This document shows, one piece after another, positions 8,962-17,314 of a stretch of DNA of 64,000 nt; position 1 is the stretch's first letter; every line of letters begins with the position of its first letter. The stretch is from UBA7378 sp049611805. Lineage in GTDB: Bacteria; Pseudomonadota; Alphaproteobacteria; RS24. The stretch is taken from assembly GCA_049611805.1 (NCBI GenBank), contig JBMZAX010000004.1, positions 1 through 64,000 on the forward strand. The letters run 5' to 3'. A program made the position numbers and the translations under genes. The notes below the pieces were generated by a model. The model was given only the letters and a program-made list of their open reading frames with translations. It searched no databases and was not told where the DNA came from.

Positions 8962-8977
8962 TGGCACCGATTTTGCA
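8962..8977 (+). promoter_or_regulatory. Sigma-54 promoter of the fliK-fliLMN operon
   Basis: TGGCACCGATTTTGCA matches the full RpoN consensus (TGGCAC-N5-TTGCA), with GG at 8963-8964 and GC at 8975-8976, 10 bp apart. It sits 45 bp before the fliK ATG. Confidence 0.87.
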
Positions 8978-9021
8978 TAGAGAAAATCGGATGTATGTAA
9001 CGTGAGTAAGTAGGTCAGGCA

Positions 9022-10467
9022 ATGACGGAAATCGGGCCAAAAACGCAGACAACGGCACCAATCGGCGACGCTGACGCCGGCGCGTCGAAAGACCCGTTCG
9101 CTTTTTTGTCGCTGGGCGACTTTGAGAATTTTCTGGATGCTGAAATGATCGCCGCCGTGATGGGCGGTGTGTCATTGGAAGCCTCCGATGCGTCGTTCGG
9201 CGAGGATGCGGGCGCAGGCGAGGGCGAAGAAACGCCGCTGGCCGCCGCTCAGGCTTTGCTGGCACTGGCCGAGATACATTTGCGCCCCGGCGCAACACCG
9301 AACGGTGCCGACCCTCAAAAAGCGGCTCAGATTTTGAAAAAAGCCGAAATTCTGGCCGCGCGGGCAATGACCATGGGTGCCGGAGCAAATATGGCGGCAC
9401 AAAAATCGGGACAGGCAGTGTCCGATGCGGTCAAAACACTTTCGGCCAAAACACTTTCGGCCAATCTTGCCGGAGTTGATGTGCCGGTTGACGGCGAAGC
9501 TGCGGCCACGGGCAAAGCGGCTGCGGGATTGCTCGATAAAAATCTTGCACCGACGGTGTTGGTGAAGCCCGCAACACTGAACAAGGTCGGCGGCACGGAA
9601 ATTAACGCGCGCCCCAATATCAAAAATAATGCTGAGATTGACCCTGCGGCACTTGAAAATGGCGGCAATGACAAGGGTAATAATGGCAAGCCGGATGGCA
9701 ATACCGCCGGATATCGGGCGCTGGCCGCCAATATCAAATCCGCTGATGCGGCAATAGCTCAAACCGGGGCTCAAACCGGTGCGATCGCAAGCGCGGGTTT
9801 GAGTTCGGGCGCAGCGGGTGAGGCCGAAATCTATACGACAAGCGGCCTGCTGGCAGCGCAAATGCGCGCCAAAGGTGAAACGCAAGCCATTGAAACAACG
9901 CGGAGTTCAGCTGTTTCGGCGTCTGCGTCCGGCGAAGCTCTCATGTCTTCGGAAAATGGTTTCTCCGGCGGGCGGGAAAATGGCGCAAGGAGCACCGCCG
10001 GCACACAAACCCCTCTGGCAGGTGCGCGAAGCACGGCCTTGCACCTCGATATGCTGACCAAAGACTGGAACGAAAAATTGGCGCAAGCCCTCGAACAGCG
10101 CATTTCGGGCGGCGGCAAGGAAATTGATTTCACGCTGACGCCGAAATCTCTGGGCCGCTTGCGCGTTTCCATGTCGATGATTGAAGGCCAGTTGAGCCTG
10201 GCGATTAAAACCGATACGGCGATGGCGGCGGCCATGCTTGGCGATGCCGAAAGCCAGCTCGTGCAAATGCTCGAAGCGCGCGATTTGCGTGTTGCCAGCT
10301 TTGCGGCATCCACTTCCGGCCAGTCGGGCCAGCAAAATGACGGCGCATCGCAAGGTGACGGGTCTCCCAATGGCGAAAGCCGACGTGAAAATGAAGATGA
10401 TATTGACGCGGGCGAACAAATTTCCGCATTAACGGCCGATGATGACGGCATAAATGTAACGGCTTAG
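9022..10467 (+). CDS. fliK: Flagellar hook-length control protein FliK
   Basis: 481 residues. The N-terminal ~340 residues are Ala/Gly/Asn-rich low-complexity sequence, as expected of the secreted molecular ruler. The C-terminal hook-length domain (about 345-430) carries the conserved core IDFTLTPKSLGRLRVSMSMI, then GQLSLAIKTDTAMAAAML and LVQMLEARDLRVASF, where the switch to filament export is triggered. The linker contains a 15-bp perfect tandem duplication (9433-9462, KTLSAKTLSA) and an AQTG-AQTG repeat. Driven by the sigma-54 promoter at 8962. Confidence 0.9.
   Translation: MTEIGPKTQTTAPIGDADAGASKDPFAFLSLGDFENFLDAEMIAAVMGGVSLEASDASFGEDAGAGEGEETPLAAAQALLALAEIHLRPGATPNGADPQKAAQILKKAEILAARAMTMGAGANMAAQKSGQAVSDAVKTLSAKTLSANLAGVDVPVDGEAAATGKAAAGLLDKNLAPTVLVKPATLNKVGGTEINARPNIKNNAEIDPAALENGGNDKGNNGKPDGNTAGYRALAANIKSADAAIAQTGAQTGAIASAGLSSGAAGEAEIYTTSGLLAAQMRAKGETQAIETTRSSAVSASASGEALMSSENGFSGGRENGARSTAGTQTPLAGARSTALHLDMLTKDWNEKLAQALEQRISGGGKEIDFTLTPKSLGRLRVSMSMIEGQLSLAIKTDTAMAAAMLGDAESQLVQMLEARDLRVASFAASTSGQSGQQNDGASQGDGSPNGESRRENEDDIDAGEQISALTADDDGINVTA
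9433..9462 (+). repeat. 15-bp perfect tandem duplication in fliK
   Basis: AAAACACTTTCGGCC occurs twice back to back, in frame, within the ruler region of FliK. It adds five residues and looks like a recent slippage event. Confidence 0.93.
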
Positions 10468-10506
10468 TAATTTTCGAGAAGTCAGAATATTTCGTGAGGT
10501 ATTGAG

Positions 10507-11118
10507 ATGGCTGATGAAGACAATCAAGGATCAAACAGACGCACTTTGTTGCTGATTATCGGCGGCGTCTTTGGCGGGGTTGTGCTGGTAGGTTTGGGAC
10601 TGGGGGTCGGTTATATGATCTTCGGTGGCACGCCCAGCAACCCTTCTGCCGAGGTTGAGCAGATTATCGAACGCAGCAATCCGCAGGCACAACCGGCCGA
10701 AGAGCCGGAGACGGATGAAGAGCTTGCTGCAGAAGGCGAAGAGGGCGAAGAGGGCGCTGTTCCGAAGAAAATGCCGCGCCTGTCGCCGGACGAGCCTGTG
10801 TTTTTGACGACCTATTACGAGTTTCCGGGCAATCTGACGACAAATTTGCGCGGGTCGCGCAAATTCATCCAGCTCGGTATCGCCGTTTCCACCCAATATG
10901 ATGATACCGTGATGGCCAATGTCGATGCGCACCAGCTTGCCTTGCGTTCTGAGATCCTCACGGCGATGAGCGCGTTCAGCGAAGAAGCGGTCGACGGCAT
11001 ACAGGGGCGCACAAATTTGTCCATTGCCATTCGTGATGCCATCAACACCAAGCTTGAGCAATTGGAAGGCTTTGGCGGGATTGAAGGCGTTCACTTTTCC
11101 AATTTTGTCATTCAGTAA
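10507..11118 (+). CDS. fliL: Flagellar basal body-associated protein FliL
   Basis: 203 residues. A short cytoplasmic tail is followed by one long hydrophobic segment (about 13-40). An acidic linker (about 55-80) and a periplasmic domain with TTNLRGSRKFIQLGIAVSTQ come next, ending in a short amphipathic tail. FliL forms rings round the stator and modulates torque; its linker fits the PomAB-type stator at 18-20 kb. It lies between fliK and fliM with a 39-bp gap that holds no sigma-54 signature, so it depends on the fliK promoter. Confidence 0.92.
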   Translation: MADEDNQGSNRRTLLLIIGGVFGGVVLVGLGLGVGYMIFGGTPSNPSAEVEQIIERSNPQAQPAEEPETDEELAAEGEEGEEGAVPKKMPRLSPDEPVFLTTYYEFPGNLTTNLRGSRKFIQLGIAVSTQYDDTVMANVDAHQLALRSEILTAMSAFSEEAVDGIQGRTNLSIAIRDAINTKLEQLEGFGGIEGVHFSNFVIQ

Positions 11119-11133
11119 AAGCAGGTTTCAAAC

Positions 11134-12117
11134 GTGTCCTCCCGCAAACTTTCCAGCGATGAAGTCAACGCCCTCATTGAGGGGTTGAATTCTGAGACGA
11201 CCTCGCAAACCTCGGCGGCCGATCTTTCGGATGCCGACAATGTGCGTCCGTTTACGCTGGGCTCCGACGATCTGTCAGTGCTTGGAGACTATTACGCTTT
11301 GCGGATGATCAATGAGCGGTTTGCCCGCAACTCGCGGTCGATTTTCCTGCCCATGCTCCGGCTACAGCCGCGCATTTCGTCTTTTCCACCGGAGGTCAAG
11401 ACGTTTGACGAATATTGCAGCGGGCTGGAAGGCTTTATGAGCCTGACAACCATGCGTATGGAAGAATTGCGCGGTACGCTGATGCTGGTGCTGGAACCCA
11501 ATTTCATCGCCACCATGACAAACTCCTTTTATGGCGGGCCTGCCGAGCCGCCAAATTCCAAGCGTGCGGAATTTACCGACACCGAGACGCGGCTGATCGA
11601 GCTTGTCACGTCGGGGCTGGCCTCGGTATTGCAAAATTCGTGGCGCGACCTGATGACCGTTACGCTGACCGAGATGGGCCGCGAGGTTAACCCGCAATTT
11701 GCCGCTTTTGTTGACGGGTCGGATCTGGTGATTGTGTGTTCGTTTGTTGTGCAATTGCCCGATCTCGATCCGGTGAATTTCGACATTGTCTATCCGCTGC
11801 AAACATTGCGCCCGATTGCTTCGCAATTGCGCTCGCGCACGCAGACGGACTCATCGGAAGAAGATTTGGGCTGGCGCGGGCGGCTGGAGCGCGCGGTGCT
11901 GAATGTACCGCTTGGGCTTGAAGCCCGCCTTGCCGAGCCCAGTGTCACCATGACCCAGCTTATTTTCATGAAGCCGGGCGATGTGATACCGATCCAGCTC
12001 AATGAGGCGGTGGAAATTTGTCTGGAAGGCGAGCCTTTCTATATGGGCGAAATGGGCGAGGTTGCCGGCCAGTCGGCGATAAATCTGATGAAACGAGCGG
12101 AAACGAAATCCGATTAA
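11134..12117 (+). CDS. fliM: Flagellar motor switch protein FliM
   Basis: 327 residues, normal size. The N-terminal motif is LSSDEVNALIEGL, which replaces the usual LSQ-E-DALL segment that binds phospho-CheY. The middle CheC-like domain starts near residue 55 with YALRMINERFARNSR. The C-terminal SpoA domain ends the protein (FMKPGDVIPIQL and FYMGEMGEVAGQSAINL). It forms the C ring with FliG and FliN. Tight spacing to fliL (15 bp) and fliN (15 bp). Confidence 0.95.
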   Translation: MSSRKLSSDEVNALIEGLNSETTSQTSAADLSDADNVRPFTLGSDDLSVLGDYYALRMINERFARNSRSIFLPMLRLQPRISSFPPEVKTFDEYCSGLEGFMSLTTMRMEELRGTLMLVLEPNFIATMTNSFYGGPAEPPNSKRAEFTDTETRLIELVTSGLASVLQNSWRDLMTVTLTEMGREVNPQFAAFVDGSDLVIVCSFVVQLPDLDPVNFDIVYPLQTLRPIASQLRSRTQTDSSEEDLGWRGRLERAVLNVPLGLEARLAEPSVTMTQLIFMKPGDVIPIQLNEAVEICLEGEPFYMGEMGEVAGQSAINLMKRAETKSD

Positions 12118-12132
12118 GGACGGAGAGTTGAT

Positions 12133-12498
12133 ATGTCTGAAACTGACGAAATGCAAACACCGGATGAGGCTGAAGCTGTTGAAACTGCAGCGGAAACGCC
12201 ACCGGCCGCAGAACCTGCCCGCGAGGGCGAACGCGCCGGTTTTGAGAACCTGCGGGTGCTGGAAAACATTGAGGTCGAGCTGACCGTGGTTGTCGGCTCT
12301 GCCGAGATGAAAATCCGCGACCTGTTGCGCCTGAACGAAGGCTCGGTCATCGAGCTTGACCGATTGGCCGGCGACCCGCTCGATATTCTCGCCAATGGCA
12401 CCATTATCGCCAAGGGCGAGGTGGTCATGGTCGGCGAACGCTTTGGCATTCGTTTCTCCGAAATTGTCGACCCGGAAAAACGGGTTGAAAACATCTAG
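12133..12498 (+). CDS. fliN: Flagellar motor switch protein FliN
   Basis: 121 residues: an acidic N-terminal extension of ~38 residues and then the SpoA domain with VELTVVVGSAEMKIRDLLRL, GSVIELDRLAGDPLDI and GTIIAKGEVVMVGERFGIR, all diagnostic of FliN. It completes the C ring and docks the export ATPase through FliH. It ends the sigma-54 transcript begun at fliK; a hairpin follows at 12519. Confidence 0.96.
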   Translation: MSETDEMQTPDEAEAVETAAETPPAAEPAREGERAGFENLRVLENIEVELTVVVGSAEMKIRDLLRLNEGSVIELDRLAGDPLDILANGTIIAKGEVVMVGERFGIRFSEIVDPEKRVENI

Positions 12499-12518
12499 TT
12501 CAAATTGACGGGCGGCGG

Positions 12519-12536
12519 GCGTCAAGCTATTGACGC
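12519..12536 (+). terminator. Possible transcription terminator after fliN
   Basis: A perfect 7-bp stem (GCGTCAA / TTGACGC) with a GCTA loop lies 21 bp after the fliN stop. The following bases (TTCGGCCTTTTC) give only a weak U-run, so it may attenuate rather than stop transcription. Confidence 0.4.
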
Positions 12537-12627
12537 TTCGGCCTTTTCGCCCGTTTGCGCCGCTTTTTCTGGCTAAAAAACATAATAAAAACAGTTATTT
12601 ATAATTAATTCTGCGTACAAGTGCCGG

Positions 12628-12644
12628 TTGGCACGCTGTTTGCC
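12628..12644 (+). promoter_or_regulatory. Sigma-54 promoter of the fliOPQR-flhB operon
   Basis: TTGGCACGCTGTTTGCC has GG at 12630-12631 and GC at 12642-12643, 10 bp apart, and sits 44 bp before the fliO ATG. The preceding ~50 bp are markedly AT-rich. Confidence 0.85.
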
Positions 12645-12687
12645 TTTATCAATGGCAGGGCATGACCCTGCCTGAGAGGAGACAGCG

Positions 12688-13056
12688 ATGACCAGTGAAG
12701 CCTTGCCGATCGGCCAGATTATCACCGTTTTGATTTTTCTGGCGAGCCTGCTGGCGGCCTTGTATTTCGTGCGCCGGCACGGGTCGGGCTTGCGCCAGCA
12801 TTTTACGGCTGCGCGGCGGGCACAAATTGTCAGCGAATTGTCCCTTGGGCCGCACGAACGCCTGCGTATCGTTCAGATTGACCACCGCGAATATGTGATT
12901 ATTTCGGGCCGCAACGGAACGCCGGCCTTTTTTGCGCTGCCCGCGCACAGCGCACGCGCGCAATCGCCCGCCGAAGACGGCGATGAACTGCCAAAATCTC
13001 TGCACGCTTTCGTGCCGACCAAAAAGACAACCGCCAAGCACGGAGCCGGAAAATGA
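12688..13056 (+). CDS. fliO: Flagellar biosynthesis protein FliO
   Basis: 122 residues with one membrane span near the N-terminus (about 9-27). A cytoplasmic domain follows with QIVSELSLGPHERLRIVQID and EYVIISGRNGTPAFFALP, the FliO/FliZ pattern. FliO assists assembly of the FliP pore. AGGAG 8 bp before the ATG. It overlaps fliP by 4 bp (ATGA at 13053), which confirms the reading frame despite the family's low conservation. Confidence 0.85.
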   Translation: MTSEALPIGQIITVLIFLASLLAALYFVRRHGSGLRQHFTAARRAQIVSELSLGPHERLRIVQIDHREYVIISGRNGTPAFFALPAHSARAQSPAEDGDELPKSLHAFVPTKKTTAKHGAGK

Positions 13057-13838
13057 GCCGGAAAATAAGCAAACCCCTTTTTCAAAACCTGTTTTCCCTG
13101 CTGGCCGGTACGGTGGTTCTGTTCGCGCTGGGCGGTGGTGCAATGGCGCAGGAAGCAAGCGGTCTGCCGGCCCTGAACATGGTTACCCAGCCCGATGGCA
13201 GCACGACCTATTCGCTGTCGCTTCAGATTCTGGCGCTAATGACGGCGGTCTCGCTTTTGCCGTCGCTGGTGCTGGGCATGACCTCGTTTACGCGCATCAT
13301 CATTGTGTTGTCGATCTTGCGCCAAGCCATGGGAACCCAGCAAACCCCGCCCAATCAGGTGTTGATTGCGATTGCCCTGTTCTTGTCGCTGTTCATCATG
13401 ACCCCGACGCTGACGGCTGTTTATGACGAGGCGGTGAACCCTTATGTCGACCAGAAAATCGCCGCGGAAGAGGCCATGTCGACTGGCAGTACGATTATGA
13501 AATCCTTCATGATCCGCAATACGCGCGAAAAGGATTTGGTGATGTTCTCGGAAATGGCCGGGCAGGGTGATTTTGAAGACAATGCCGATGTGCCGATGAC
13601 GATTGTGCTGCCGGCCTTCATCACCTCGGAACTGAAATCGGCCTTCCAGATCGGTTTCCTTCTGTTTTTGCCGTTTCTGGTCATTGATATGGTCATCGCG
13701 TCAATTCTGATGTCGCTCGGCATGATGATGTTGAGCCCCATGCTGGTCGCGTTGCCCTTTAAATTATTGCTTTTCGTTCTTGTTGATGGCTGGGCGATGA
13801 CCGTCGGCTCGCTGGTTGCCACTTATGCGTCCGGCTAG
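13053..13838 (+). CDS. fliP: Flagellar export gate protein FliP
   Basis: 261 residues. A cleavable signal peptide (to about residue 33, ALGGGAMAQ) precedes the FliP core: LSLQILALMTAVSLLPSL, then MTSFTRIIIVLSILRQAMG with QTPPNQVLIAIALFLSLFIM, and near the end FLPFLVIDMVIASILMSLGM. Five FliP subunits with FliQ and FliR form the core channel of the export apparatus. It is coupled to fliO and followed by fliQ after 23 bp. Confidence 0.97.
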   Translation: MSRKISKPLFQNLFSLLAGTVVLFALGGGAMAQEASGLPALNMVTQPDGSTTYSLSLQILALMTAVSLLPSLVLGMTSFTRIIIVLSILRQAMGTQQTPPNQVLIAIALFLSLFIMTPTLTAVYDEAVNPYVDQKIAAEEAMSTGSTIMKSFMIRNTREKDLVMFSEMAGQGDFEDNADVPMTIVLPAFITSELKSAFQIGFLLFLPFLVIDMVIASILMSLGMMMLSPMLVALPFKLLLFVLVDGWAMTVGSLVATYASG

Positions 13839-13861
13839 CCGGATTAACACGGAGATTTCTC

Positions 13862-14128
13862 ATGGATTTTGATGCAAATATCGGATTTTTACGCCAAGCC
13901 TTCTGGCAGATTATTATGGCCGCCGGCCCTATTTTGGCGATTGCGCTGGGTGTGGGTCTTATCATCGGTATCATTCAAGCGGCAACCTCGATCAATGAAA
14001 TGACGCTGAGTTTTGTGCCCAAGCTGGTGATTGTGGTGGCGTCGCTGGCGCTATTGTCAAATTTCATCATGTTGCAGCTGACCGATTACTTCGCTTTCGT
14101 TTTCGATCAGATAACGCGCATCGGTTAG
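13862..14128 (+). CDS. fliQ: Flagellar export gate protein FliQ
   Basis: 88 residues with two membrane helices, the exact FliQ size. Family motifs are present: RQAFWQIIMAAGPILAIALG with GLIIGIIQAATSINEMTLSF, then KLVIVVASLALLSNFIM. GGAG just upstream of the ATG supports the start. Four FliQ subunits wrap the FliP/FliR core of the export gate. Confidence 0.97.
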   Translation: MDFDANIGFLRQAFWQIIMAAGPILAIALGVGLIIGIIQAATSINEMTLSFVPKLVIVVASLALLSNFIMLQLTDYFAFVFDQITRIG

Positions 14129-14137
14129 GCGCGGCGC

Positions 14138-14959
14138 ATGCAGGGCTTTTTGGTCGAAAACGCCGCCGGATTGCCGGGCATCGACATCAATATGATGGTC
14201 GAATATCTGGTGTTGCATATGGTTGCGGCACTTAGAATTGGCGCGTTCCTCATCGCCTCGCCATTTTTTGGCGCGCGCTATGTGCTTTTGCCCATCCGGA
14301 TATTGTTCACCATGGTGATGGCGGTCATTCTGGTGCCGAATATTGACATTCCCGACAGCCAGCTCATCGGCACCGCGACCGGTTTAATGATTATCGTCAA
14401 GGAAATCTCGACCGGTCTTGCGGCGGGGCTGATTATGACCATTTGGTTTTCGGCCGCCGCGCTTGCCGGCGAAAAAATTGCCTCGACCGCAGGCCTTGGG
14501 TTTGCCGCGCAAATGGACCCGGCCTCAGGCGCGCAGACGCCCGTGGTCAGTCAGATTTTGAACCTGCTGCTGGTCGTGCTGTTTTTGTCGCTCGATGCGC
14601 ATTTGCTGGTGATTTCAATCATTTTGAAGTCTTACGAAATTTCTCCCATCGCTTATTCGCCCGACCTCAGCGTGCTTGTCGCATCGGGCATTGAGGCGGC
14701 GGGCATGATGTTTTTCGCCGCCGCAATGATCATGCTGCCGGTGGTTACGCTGCTTTTGATGATCAATATCACCATCGGGGTTGTCACGCGTTCGGCGCCC
14801 ACGCTGAACCTGTTTTCGTTCGGCTTTCCGATATCGATGCTGGGCGTTTTCTTTATTTTGTATATTTCGACGGATGTTCTGGGCTACGCCTTTAACGACC
14901 TCATAGAGGCGGCCATAGACAGCATCGAACGCAGTATTGCGGGGATTGCCTATGGCTGA
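14138..14959 (+). CDS. fliR: Flagellar export gate protein FliR
   Basis: 273 residues, mostly membrane helices. Recognisable FliR segments include RIGAFLIASPFFGARYVLLP, KEISTGLAAGLIMTIWFSAA, and GLGFAAQMDPASGAQTPVVS, the last being a highly conserved loop. One FliR seals the FliP pentamer. Its 3' end overlaps the flhB start by 8 bp, which suggests coupled translation of the export-gate components. Confidence 0.96.
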   Translation: MQGFLVENAAGLPGIDINMMVEYLVLHMVAALRIGAFLIASPFFGARYVLLPIRILFTMVMAVILVPNIDIPDSQLIGTATGLMIIVKEISTGLAAGLIMTIWFSAAALAGEKIASTAGLGFAAQMDPASGAQTPVVSQILNLLLVVLFLSLDAHLLVISIILKSYEISPIAYSPDLSVLVASGIEAAGMMFFAAAMIMLPVVTLLLMINITIGVVTRSAPTLNLFSFGFPISMLGVFFILYISTDVLGYAFNDLIEAAIDSIERSIAGIAYG

Positions 14960-16103
14960 AGAAAGTCAGGACAGTCAGGAGAAAACCGAAGAGCCTTCCC
15001 AGCGGAAGCTGGAGAAGGCGCGCGAAGACGGTAAGGTCGTCACCTCAAAGGAAATGTTTGTGTTCACCGGCCTCGCGGCGGGGCTGATTACCGCGCTGTC
15101 GATTGTGGCTTTTGGTCGCCAGCCGCTGATGAATTGGGGCGGCCTGTTTACGCTTGATGCGAAAACGCATATCGACAACCTCATTCTTGCCCATATGGAT
15201 TATGCGCTGTGGTTTTTGATACAAGGCACAATCATATTCGGCCTGCCGATTATGCTTGTGACCATTCTTACGCAATTCGGCGTTGGCGGTATTATTTTCG
15301 CGCCCAAAGCCGTGGCGTTTAAAGGCTCGCGCATCAACCCGCTAGCCGGCCTCAAACGCATGTTTTCCGTCAAATCGCTGGTCGAGCTGGGCAAATCCAT
15401 TCTCAAAGTGGTTTTTCTGTTCGGCATCGGCTTTGTCGTCATTGTCTATTTCATGCCCGGCATTGTCTGGTTTCCCAATGGCACAATGGCCAATGCGTTG
15501 AATATGATGACCTCGCTCATTCCGTCATTGATCGGCGGCCTGCTGATAGGGTTGTTCATCATCGCCGTGCTGGACTTCGCCTGGCAGCGTTATGATTTCA
15601 TGAAGCAGATGCGAATGAGCCGTCAGGACCAAAAGGAAGAATTTAAACAGACCGAAGGCTCGCCGGAAGTGAAGGCCAAAATTCGCCGCATGCAAATGGA
15701 AGCCTCGGCCAATGCCAGCAAACAGCGCGAAGCTCTGGAGCAGGTCGGCGAGGCAACGGCGGTGATTACCAACCCGACGCATTTTGCCGTGGCGTTGAAA
15801 TATGAAGTGGGCAGCGCCGGCGCGCCCACCGTGCTGGCCATGGGGCGCGGCATTATCGCCGAGCAAATTATCGAACGCGCAAATAATGCCCATGTCACCG
15901 TATTTCAAAGCCCGTTGCTGGCGCGTGCGCTTTTCTTTACCAGCGAGATTGGTGGGGAAATCTCGGAAGCCTTGTATAATGCGGTTGCCGTGGTGCTGGC
16001 CTATATTTACCGTGTTGATCAGGGAGATGTCGCAGAGCGTCCGGACGTCGATGTGCCGCGCGATCTGAGATTCTCCGAAAACGGTCAGTTGCTTGAGGAG
16101 TAA
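14952..16103 (+). CDS. flhB: Flagellar export switch protein FlhB
   Basis: 383 residues from ATG 14952. The N-terminus EKTEEPSQRKLEKAREDGKV is classic FlhB, whereas the five extra codons of the longer frame are not. Four membrane helices lie between about 30 and 215, followed by the charged cytoplasmic linker (MRMSRQDQKEEFKQTEGSPE). The self-cleaving NPTH motif is in TNPTHFAVALKY. Cleavage there switches export from hook to filament proteins under FliK control. It ends the canonical fliO-flhB operon, but four more genes continue with almost no gap. Confidence 0.96.
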   Translation: MAEESQDSQEKTEEPSQRKLEKAREDGKVVTSKEMFVFTGLAAGLITALSIVAFGRQPLMNWGGLFTLDAKTHIDNLILAHMDYALWFLIQGTIIFGLPIMLVTILTQFGVGGIIFAPKAVAFKGSRINPLAGLKRMFSVKSLVELGKSILKVVFLFGIGFVVIVYFMPGIVWFPNGTMANALNMMTSLIPSLIGGLLIGLFIIAVLDFAWQRYDFMKQMRMSRQDQKEEFKQTEGSPEVKAKIRRMQMEASANASKQREALEQVGEATAVITNPTHFAVALKYEVGSAGAPTVLAMGRGIIAEQIIERANNAHVTVFQSPLLARALFFTSEIGGEISEALYNAVAVVLAYIYRVDQGDVAERPDVDVPRDLRFSENGQLLEE

Positions 16104-16108
16104 GTTAT

Positions 16109-16330
16109 ATGTCCGCTCGTCGCAGTCATGGGTCATTGGGTGATCTGATTAGCACGCTGGTGTTTTTCGGCATGGCGCTTTTGGCTTTTCTGACCGGATT
16201 TGGCGCGCTGGAGGCCGGTGAAACCTGGCGCGCGGCGGGTGTCTGGTTTACCGGATTTTTGTGCTTTTTGGGCGCGTGCCGCTATCCGCTGGCGCGGCTT
16301 TTTGATACGATAGCGGGGCGCCTCCCATGA
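16109..16330 (+). CDS. Small two-helix membrane protein behind flhB, unknown
   Basis: 73 residues with two hydrophobic helices (about 13-33 and 46-60) and basic ends. It starts 5 bp after the flhB stop and its stop overlaps the next ATG (ATGA, 16327-16330), so it is translated as part of the flagellar operon. I do not recognise a family. Position suggests an accessory role in flagellar assembly or stator function, which is inference only. Confidence 0.75.
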   Translation: MSARRSHGSLGDLISTLVFFGMALLAFLTGFGALEAGETWRAAGVWFTGFLCFLGACRYPLARLFDTIAGRLP

Positions 16331-16548
16331 CCCGCACCGACCCGCGACTGACCTGTTATCAATGCCGGTTCCTGCATGTCACCCATGACGCGCAACGCCC
16401 GTGGGGATGCCATAAATTCGGCTTTAAATCGCCGAATTTGCCCGGTCAGGTGGTGTTTTCATCGACTGGCACGAAATGTGCAAACTATATGCAACGCGAA
16501 CCGGTTCAAATCGAAAATGAACCAAAAGACAAGGGGATACTCGCATGA
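16327..16548 (+). CDS. Small four-cysteine protein, probable metal site
   Basis: 73 residues with CYQC near the N-terminus (residues 10-13), an invariant-looking PWGCHKFGFKS segment and a final KCANY. The C-x2-C...C...C arrangement would suit a zinc or iron site. No membrane segment or signal peptide, so cytoplasmic. Both ends overlap neighbours by 4 bp (ATGA at 16327 and 16545). The pattern resembles small conserved proteobacterial proteins of unknown function; I cannot name it. Confidence 0.75.
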   Translation: MTRTDPRLTCYQCRFLHVTHDAQRPWGCHKFGFKSPNLPGQVVFSSTGTKCANYMQREPVQIENEPKDKGILA

Positions 16549-17294
16549 GTGCTGATCTGGTTATGGTGCAGGAAAGCGTTAAACTGGCGCTAGATGCTGC
16601 AGATGCTGCCGCCGATGTGACGGCGGAATACAACAAGGTCAAAAAAGAAAACAAAAAATTTCTGGGGCGGGTGAACTCGATCCACCGCATGTCGGGCCTT
16701 ATTGCCATTATTGCGGCTGTTGTGACGGTGGGCGCATTGGCGCTGACCCTTATGATACATTTCCGCTCAATGTCGTCGCTTGAGCTTTTGTCGGGCACCA
16801 ATCGCGAGGCCGTGATTGTTTTTGCCGAAAATGTTGACAGCATGAACCAGTCGATTGGCAAGCTTGAAGCGACCCTGCAAAAGCAGGATGACCTTGTGGC
16901 GCTGAACCAGCAATTGCTGGGTGAAATTCAGGCCATGCGCGCGGATAGTCAGGCGCCGCTGGAAGCGATTGAAAAGCGTTTGCAGGCCTCAATGGAAGAA
17001 CAACAAAAGGCAAATGGCAAGCTGGCTTCGTCAATTTCCAGTTTTTCAGGTCGGCTGACCGCGATGCAGAAGGAAACCGCCAAAGAGATCAAGAAATCTG
17101 CCAGCTCGATCAACGCGCTTGCGACCAAAACCGATAATAAAGACGACAAAACACTTGCTGAACTGAATAAAAAGCTGGCAAAAATGGACAAGCGTCAACA
17201 AGAACTGGCGCAACAACTGGACCTTCTGGTTCGCGAAAATTCAGCCATGCGAAAGCTGCTTGCTAACGGGCAACGCCAAATCAAGTTCCCGTAA
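16545..17294 (+). CDS. Membrane-anchored coiled-coil protein, unknown
   Basis: 249 residues: a short cytoplasmic helix, one membrane span (about 50-72), then ~175 residues of heptad-rich coiled coil (IEKRLQASMEEQQKANGKL and KKLAKMDKRQQELAQQLD are typical). The coiled coil is predicted periplasmic if the N-terminus is inside. Coupled to the four-Cys gene upstream. No enzymatic motif. The shape recalls scaffolding or stator-associated proteins rather than a chemoreceptor: there is no HAMP or signalling tip. Confidence 0.75.
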   Translation: MSADLVMVQESVKLALDAADAAADVTAEYNKVKKENKKFLGRVNSIHRMSGLIAIIAAVVTVGALALTLMIHFRSMSSLELLSGTNREAVIVFAENVDSMNQSIGKLEATLQKQDDLVALNQQLLGEIQAMRADSQAPLEAIEKRLQASMEEQQKANGKLASSISSFSGRLTAMQKETAKEIKKSASSINALATKTDNKDDKTLAELNKKLAKMDKRQQELAQQLDLLVRENSAMRKLLANGQRQIKFP

Positions 17295-17314
17295 GCGACG
17301 TGGAGAGTGCGCTC

